From Nocardioides gansuensis (GTDB taxonomy: Bacteria > Actinomycetota > Actinomycetes > Propionibacteriales > Nocardioidaceae): a DNA stretch of 64,000 nucleotides. A program made the translations under genes and the position numbers. The notes beneath the pieces are model-generated. The model searched no databases, had not been told where the DNA came from, and worked only from the letters and a program-made list of their open reading frames with translations. The stretch covers positions 124,001 to 188,000 of the forward strand of contig NZ_QDGZ01000008.1 in assembly GCF_003076135.1 (NCBI RefSeq), in the 5' to 3' direction. Of the stretch, positions 60,045 through 64,000 are shown in pieces; positions within the stretch are counted from its first letter, which is position 1; every line of letters starts with the position of its first letter.

Positions 60045-61883
60045 CTATTGAGCCCATCCGAACTTGGTCGTGCAATCGAGGCTGGTCCCTGGCAGGCCGT
60101 CCGTAGCATCGCGAATCGCGAGCGCTGCCTGGACAACGGCTGCGTGCGTGAGCGCCTGAGGGTAGTTGCCGAGATGGTGGTGGGTGCTGGGGTCCATTTC
60201 TTCTGCGAACAACCCGAGCGGGCTGGCCAGGGCCAGGATCTCCTCGAACAGGCCCGTCGCTTCGACCAATCGGCCGGTTCGCGCGAGGGCTTGCACGAGC
60301 CAGAAGGAACAGGGCAGGAACGCACCTTCATTGCCGGGAAGCCCGTCGGTCCCCGGTGGGTAGCGGTAGAGCAGGGGCCTGCCGGCGTCCAGGTTGCGGA
60401 CGATGGCGTCGATTGTGTGGCGGACGCGTGGGGAGTCGGATGGTTCGAAGTCCAGCTGCGGCAGGACCAGGAGTGCGGCATCGGTGTCGGGGGAGCCGTA
60501 GCTGCGTGTGTACATGCGTCTCTCAGTACTGAAGCCACACCTGGTGATCTCCTCGTGGAGGGCGGCCCGCTCGGCGTCCCATCGCCGCGTGCGGGAGGCG
60601 CGGGTGTGGTGATGTGGAGCGATGCGCAACGCCCGGTCCAACGCGAGCCAGGCCATCAGTTTTGAGTGGACGTGGTGGGCGGCGTCGGCGCGCACCTCCC
60701 AGATTCCGGCATCGGGCTCGCGCCAGCTCTCCGCGACCCTGTCGGCGAATCCGGACATGGTGCGCCAGGTCTCGGAGTACAGATGGTGTCCGGCTCGAGT
60801 GAGAAGCCAGGCGGCGTCGAGGACCCAGCCGTATCCGTCGAGCTGATGCTGTCCGGAGGCCGCGTTGCCCCGGCGTACGGGGGCGCTCCCGGCGTAGCCC
60901 GGCCAGTCCTTCAGCTCCCGCTCGGGGGGCGGGTGCTTGCCATGGAGCGTGAAGAGCACGGGCAGCCGTGGACGATCGAGGCGTGTGGCGCTGAGCAGCC
61001 ACGCCATGAATGCCCGCGCCTCATCTTGTTTGCCGACTCCCAGGAAGGCGCCGATGCCGATGCTGGCGTCGCGCGGCCAGGCGTATCGGTAGTCCCAGTT
61101 GCGTACGCCGCAGGGCTCCTCGGGGAGTGAGGTTGTCGGGGCGGCCACGGGGGCCCCGGATGGTGAATAGGTCAGCAACCGGAGGGTGAGCAGGCTACGA
61201 ACAACTGCCCCGCGATGGGGCAAGCCCGGTGCGATGTCGCGACACCAGGCCTGCCAGCGCAGCTCATCGCGGTTGAGGGCGCGCCGGGCCGCGTCCGGGT
61301 CGACGTACACCAGTGGTTCCCGGTCGGCGACCGACATGGCGCTGAGGAAGGGGCGGTCCGGAGTGGTGGTGATGCGCATGGGAACCCCGGGTTCGATGGA
61401 GGTGACCGGGGTGGTCTGCAGGGCGATGGCAAGGGTGGGCCAGCTGCACACCAGCACATCGCCTCGGTGCTGGATCCGGGGTCGCCGGTGTCGGTCCCCG
61501 AGGCGGGGATCGAACATCACGGTGGCGTCCACGGGGCCGTCCGGAGCGCTCAGTCGTCGCACCAGCATCGTGGCCGGCATCAACTGACCGCGGACCTCGG
61601 TCACCATGCCTTCGGTGAGTGTGAGCCTGCCTGCGTCGGTCTTCCATGTCGTTTCCAAGGTGGCGGTGTCACGGCGGTAGTGGCGGCTCACGACATCGGC
61701 AGGGACGGCGGGGCCGAGACGAAAGCTGCCCGCAGCGCGGCCGCCGACGAGTCGACCGAAGACAGGCGGGCCGTCGAAGCGTGGGATACACATCCAGTCC
61801 ACGGAACCGTCGGAGGAGACCAGTGCTGCGGTCCGGGTGTCGCCGAGCAGTCCGTAGTCCTCGATCGGGGCTGGGGAGGGCAT
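60045..61883 (-). CDS. GH15 family glucoamylase/trehalase-like protein
   Basis: 612 residues. The N-terminal domain has IEDYGLLGDTRTAALVSSDGSVDWMCIPRFDGPPVFGRLVGG, the hallmark of actinobacterial GH15 enzymes. The (alpha/alpha)6 barrel carries RNWDYRYAWPRDASIGIGAFLGVG (substrate subsites) and GIWEVRADAAHHVHSKLMAWLALDRA. Actinobacterial members include trehalases that hydrolyse trehalose in the cytoplasm. No signal peptide. The start at 61883 is 11 bp after the membrane protein gene. Last gene of the Rieske/transaldolase operon. Trehalase versus glucoamylase cannot be decided from sequence alone. Confidence 0.87.
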   Translation of the reverse strand: MPSPAPIEDYGLLGDTRTAALVSSDGSVDWMCIPRFDGPPVFGRLVGGRAAGSFRLGPAVPADVVSRHYRRDTATLETTWKTDAGRLTLTEGMVTEVRGQLMPATMLVRRLSAPDGPVDATVMFDPRLGDRHRRPRIQHRGDVLVCSWPTLAIALQTTPVTSIEPGVPMRITTTPDRPFLSAMSVADREPLVYVDPDAARRALNRDELRWQAWCRDIAPGLPHRGAVVRSLLTLRLLTYSPSGAPVAAPTTSLPEEPCGVRNWDYRYAWPRDASIGIGAFLGVGKQDEARAFMAWLLSATRLDRPRLPVLFTLHGKHPPPERELKDWPGYAGSAPVRRGNAASGQHQLDGYGWVLDAAWLLTRAGHHLYSETWRTMSGFADRVAESWREPDAGIWEVRADAAHHVHSKLMAWLALDRALRIAPHHHTRASRTRRWDAERAALHEEITRCGFSTERRMYTRSYGSPDTDAALLVLPQLDFEPSDSPRVRHTIDAIVRNLDAGRPLLYRYPPGTDGLPGNEGAFLPCSFWLVQALARTGRLVEATGLFEEILALASPLGLFAEEMDPSTHHHLGNYPQALTHAAVVQAALAIRDATDGLPGTSLDCTTKFGWAQ

Positions 61884-61894
61884 CGTTCGCCGCC

Positions 61895-62371
61895 TCAGTG
61901 CGCCTCGAGGAGCAGGCCCAGGGCGATCCCGAAGGCGATATGGGCGGCGATCGTCACCAAGGGCGTCTGGGCGCCGTAGTTGAGTCCGAAGGGTCCGGGT
62001 GGCTCGAGCACCGCGGTGGAACGGAGTCCGCTCCGGGTCGAGGCCATCCGCGGGTGCACGCCGGCGAGCATCGGGATGATCACCGTCACGGCCACGAGAC
62101 CATGGAGCAACCCGAGCGTCCCGCCGAGCCACCACGTTGCCTGGCCCAGGAGCACGAAACAGCCGGCATAACCCAGGGCGAAGCCTTGGCCCACAGCCAG
62201 GTGGACGAAGAAGCCCGCGGCCCGTGCTCGGTCGGGATCCGGAGTGAGCAGCGTGCCCAGGATCAGAGGCAGGTCGAGCCGGCTGAGACCGCCAAGCTGA
62301 GCGCCGATCATCAGGGCTGTCAAGGCGGTCGTGGCGAGAAACCCGAACACGGCCCACCCTGCCCAGTCCAT
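61895..62371 (-). CDS. Membrane protein of unknown function, four predicted helices
   Basis: 158 residues with hydrophobic stretches near residues 8-30, 55-75, 82-105 and 135-155. A loop with GLNYGAQTP precedes the last helix. The start at 62371 (MDWAGWAVFG) is one base after the transaldolase stop, so it is coupled; an in-frame ATG at 62407 would overlap it. I do not recognise a specific family. Confidence 0.75.
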   Translation of the reverse strand: MDWAGWAVFGFLATTALTALMIGAQLGGLSRLDLPLILGTLLTPDPDRARAAGFFVHLAVGQGFALGYAGCFVLLGQATWWLGGTLGLLHGLVAVTVIIPMLAGVHPRMASTRSGLRSTAVLEPPGPFGLNYGAQTPLVTIAAHIAFGIALGLLLEAH

Positions 62372-62372
62372 C

Positions 62373-63476
62373 TCATGCGCCCGAGAGTGCGTGAGCCTTG
62401 GCGTCAAGGGCGTGGAGCACCTCGGCGAAGGACGCCTCGAACGTCGCGATGCCCTGTCTTTCCAGGGTGTGGCTCACGTCCTCCATGTCGATGCCGACTG
62501 TTCCCAGTGCCTTCATGACGCTCGCTGCCGCTGCGGTGCCGGTGTCGATGGTGCGCGCAATCGTGCCGTGGTCTTCGAACGCCTCGATGGTGCTTTCGGG
62601 CATGGTGTTGACGGTGTCGGGTCCTATGAGGCTGTCGACGTAGAGCGTGTCGGGGTACTCAGCGTTCTTGGTCGAGGTGGACGCCCATAGTGGTCGTTGC
62701 ACACGAGCGCCTCGCTCGGCCAGCCGGGTCCATCGCGGGCCGGAGTGGGCGTCGCGGAACATCTGGTAGGCAAGTCTTGCCTGGGCCACCGCGGCCTGAC
62801 CGCGTAGCTCGAGCGCCGAGTCCGTCCCGAGCGACTCAAGGCGTGAGTCGACCTCGCTGTCGACTCGGCTCACGAAGAAGGACGCCACACTGTGCACCGA
62901 GGCGAGATCGCCGCCGCGTTCGGCGAAGGCCTCCAGGCCCGAGAGATAGGCCTCCAGGACCTGGCGGTAGCGGGGGAGAGAGAAGATCAAGGTCACATTG
63001 GTGCTGTGGCCTTCCCCGATCAAGGTCTCAATGGCGGGCACGCCCTGGGAGGTGGCTGGGACCTTGACGAGCAGATTCGGCTGGCCTATGCCCTCGTGCA
63101 GGGCCCGCGCCGCCGTCACGCTCGCTTCGGTGTCGTGGGCGCACCTGGGCGACACCTCGATCGAGACGAACCCGTCGCCGCCGTCCCTCTCGAAAATCGG
63201 CCGAAAGATGCCTAGTGCGTCGACGACGTCGGCGACGATGAGATGCCAGTACGCAGCTTCGACGCTGTGACCAGAGGACACCAGAGTCTCGAACTGCGCG
63301 TCGTAGGCATCAGAGGCCATGATGGCCTTGGCCACGATGGTGGGATTCGCCGTCACCCCGCGCACCCCGGCCGCAGCCAGATGAGACAAGCTGCCGTCAC
63401 GCAGCCCGGGGCGGGTCAGGTTGTCGAGCCAGGGGCTCTGGCCATGTTCGTCGAAGAGCTGCTCGAGCCGAGTCAC
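62373..63476 (-). CDS. tal: Transaldolase
   Basis: 367 residues of the pentose-phosphate-pathway enzyme that transfers dihydroxyacetone from sedoheptulose-7-phosphate to glyceraldehyde-3-phosphate. Blocks are GQSPWLDNLTR, GVRGVTANPTIVAKAI (phosphate Asn/Thr), FVSIEVSP, NLLVKVPAT with the Schiff-base Lys, and the C-terminal TLYVDSLIGPDTVNTMP. The long actinobacterial type. The GTG at 63476 overlaps the Rieske protein stop by 4 nt. The primary tal gene normally lies with tkt; this one in a sugar/redox operon may be a second copy. Confidence 0.93.
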   Translation of the reverse strand: MTRLEQLFDEHGQSPWLDNLTRPGLRDGSLSHLAAAGVRGVTANPTIVAKAIMASDAYDAQFETLVSSGHSVEAAYWHLIVADVVDALGIFRPIFERDGGDGFVSIEVSPRCAHDTEASVTAARALHEGIGQPNLLVKVPATSQGVPAIETLIGEGHSTNVTLIFSLPRYRQVLEAYLSGLEAFAERGGDLASVHSVASFFVSRVDSEVDSRLESLGTDSALELRGQAAVAQARLAYQMFRDAHSGPRWTRLAERGARVQRPLWASTSTKNAEYPDTLYVDSLIGPDTVNTMPESTIEAFEDHGTIARTIDTGTAAAASVMKALGTVGIDMEDVSHTLERQGIATFEASFAEVLHALDAKAHALSGA

Positions 63477-64000
63477 AGCGTGTCCTGTCCTGAGGTTGCT
63501 GGCAGGCCCACCGGCAGCCTGTTCAGGGCTTGGGTGGCAGGTCCATTGAGTACGGCGCCGTCGACGTCGAAGCGCGATCCGTGGCAGCGGCAGTCCCAGC
63601 TGTGCTCGGCGTTGTTCCAGTGCAGTGGGCATCCCAGGTGGCTGCAGGTGAGCTCGACTGCGTGCAGCACGCCGTCCGCGTCGCGGTTGCCCCCAACGGT
63701 CTCCCGCTCGAGCTCGACGATGCCGCCCTGGTCCAACTCGAGATCCTCGATGGGAACGGGCTCGGGACGGTTGAGGCGGCCACCGAAGAGTTCGGTTCCG
63801 ACCTTCAGGTTGTCCTTGATCAACCGGCCCACAGCCCTGGCATCGCCGATCCTCGAGGCGTCGAAGACGGACAGCCAGTCGTTCTCCCGAGCCGCCAGCA
63901 GATCCGCGAGCAGCATCGCGGCCGCGGTCCCGTTGCTGAGTCCCCACTTCTGGAAACCGGTGGCGACCAGCACCATAGGGCTCAGTGGGGAGCGGCCGAC
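63473..64000 (-). CDS. FAD-dependent oxidoreductase with C-terminal Rieske domain, 5' end outside window
   Basis: The last 175 residues of a larger protein. The C-terminal FAD-binding part of a DadA-like oxidoreductase has MVLVATGFQKWGLSNGTAAAMLLADLL. The linker leads into a Rieske [2Fe-2S] domain with CSHLGC and CRCHGSRF (Cys-x-His and Cys-x2-His ligand pairs) ending in QALNRLPV. Such fusions occur in actinobacterial stress or sugar operons. It leads, or sits within, a co-oriented group with tal, the membrane protein and GH15. Substrate unknown. Confidence 0.88.
   Translation of the reverse strand, partial: VGRSPLSPMVLVATGFQKWGLSNGTAAAMLLADLLAARENDWLSVFDASRIGDARAVGRLIKDNLKVGTELFGGRLNRPEPVPIEDLELDQGGIVELERETVGGNRDADGVLHAVELTCSHLGCPLHWNNAEHSWDCRCHGSRFDVDGAVLNGPATQALNRLPVGLPATSGQDTL

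Overview
The window is a 64 kb stretch of a very GC-rich chromosome with actinobacterial features. Codon third positions are nearly all G or C, many genes start directly downstream of a -10 hexamer (leaderless style), and the leuB-ilvE, cimA, serA and FAH hydrolase-gltX-tRNA-Gln-tRNA-Glu neighbourhoods are those of Gram-positive high-GC bacteria. Protein content (YczE/MocR pair, DUF5519, M4 protease with a C-terminal surface domain, BioQ-type regulator) fits Nocardioides or a close relative; this is an inference from content, not a search.

Region 1 to 33.5 kb is mostly core metabolism. It holds a truncated ABC ATPase, a DsbA-family oxidoreductase, serA, a MocR regulator facing a YczE membrane protein, dinB flanked by mirrored repeat arrays, leuB-ilvE, a membrane Ser/Thr kinase, a secreted M4 protease, and cimA preceded by a leader peptide and terminator. 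It continues with a TetR/FMN reductase/amidase group, an MscS-like channel, and the seven-gene bioYMNBAFD operon facing its likely repressor BioQ. It ends with a peptidase/DUF2087/pentapeptide group, a sulfotransferase, gltX, a CPBP protease, and tRNA-Gln and tRNA-Glu.

Region 33.5 to 52.5 kb is bounded by a perfect 51-bp direct repeat: the 3' half of tRNA-Glu on the left and a detached copy at 52417-52467. This is the footprint of an integrated island. No integrase is visible. The island encodes six exported glycoside hydrolases (MGH1-like, two GH106-type, GH78, GH127, GH59) and a 65-residue LuxR-type HTH protein. Two classes of LacI-like palindrome sit before the genes. The enzymes suit stripping terminal rhamnose, arabinofuranose and galactose from a plant-type polysaccharide or glycoconjugate; no transporter or catabolic gene is present.

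Region 52.5 to 60 kb is accessory: a small membrane protein, a decayed MarR gene, a hydrolase-DUF5519 fusion, a VOC protein, an F420-reductase-like protein with a MarR regulator and two matching operators, and a flavoprotein dehydrogenase operon facing a TetR regulator. The TetR-type operator recurs 5.5 kb away before the first small membrane protein. A DOPA-dioxygenase-like gene follows. Region 60 to 64 kb is one minus-strand operon: Rieske/FAD oxidoreductase (cut by the window edge), transaldolase, a membrane protein and a GH15 glucoamylase/trehalase-like enzyme.
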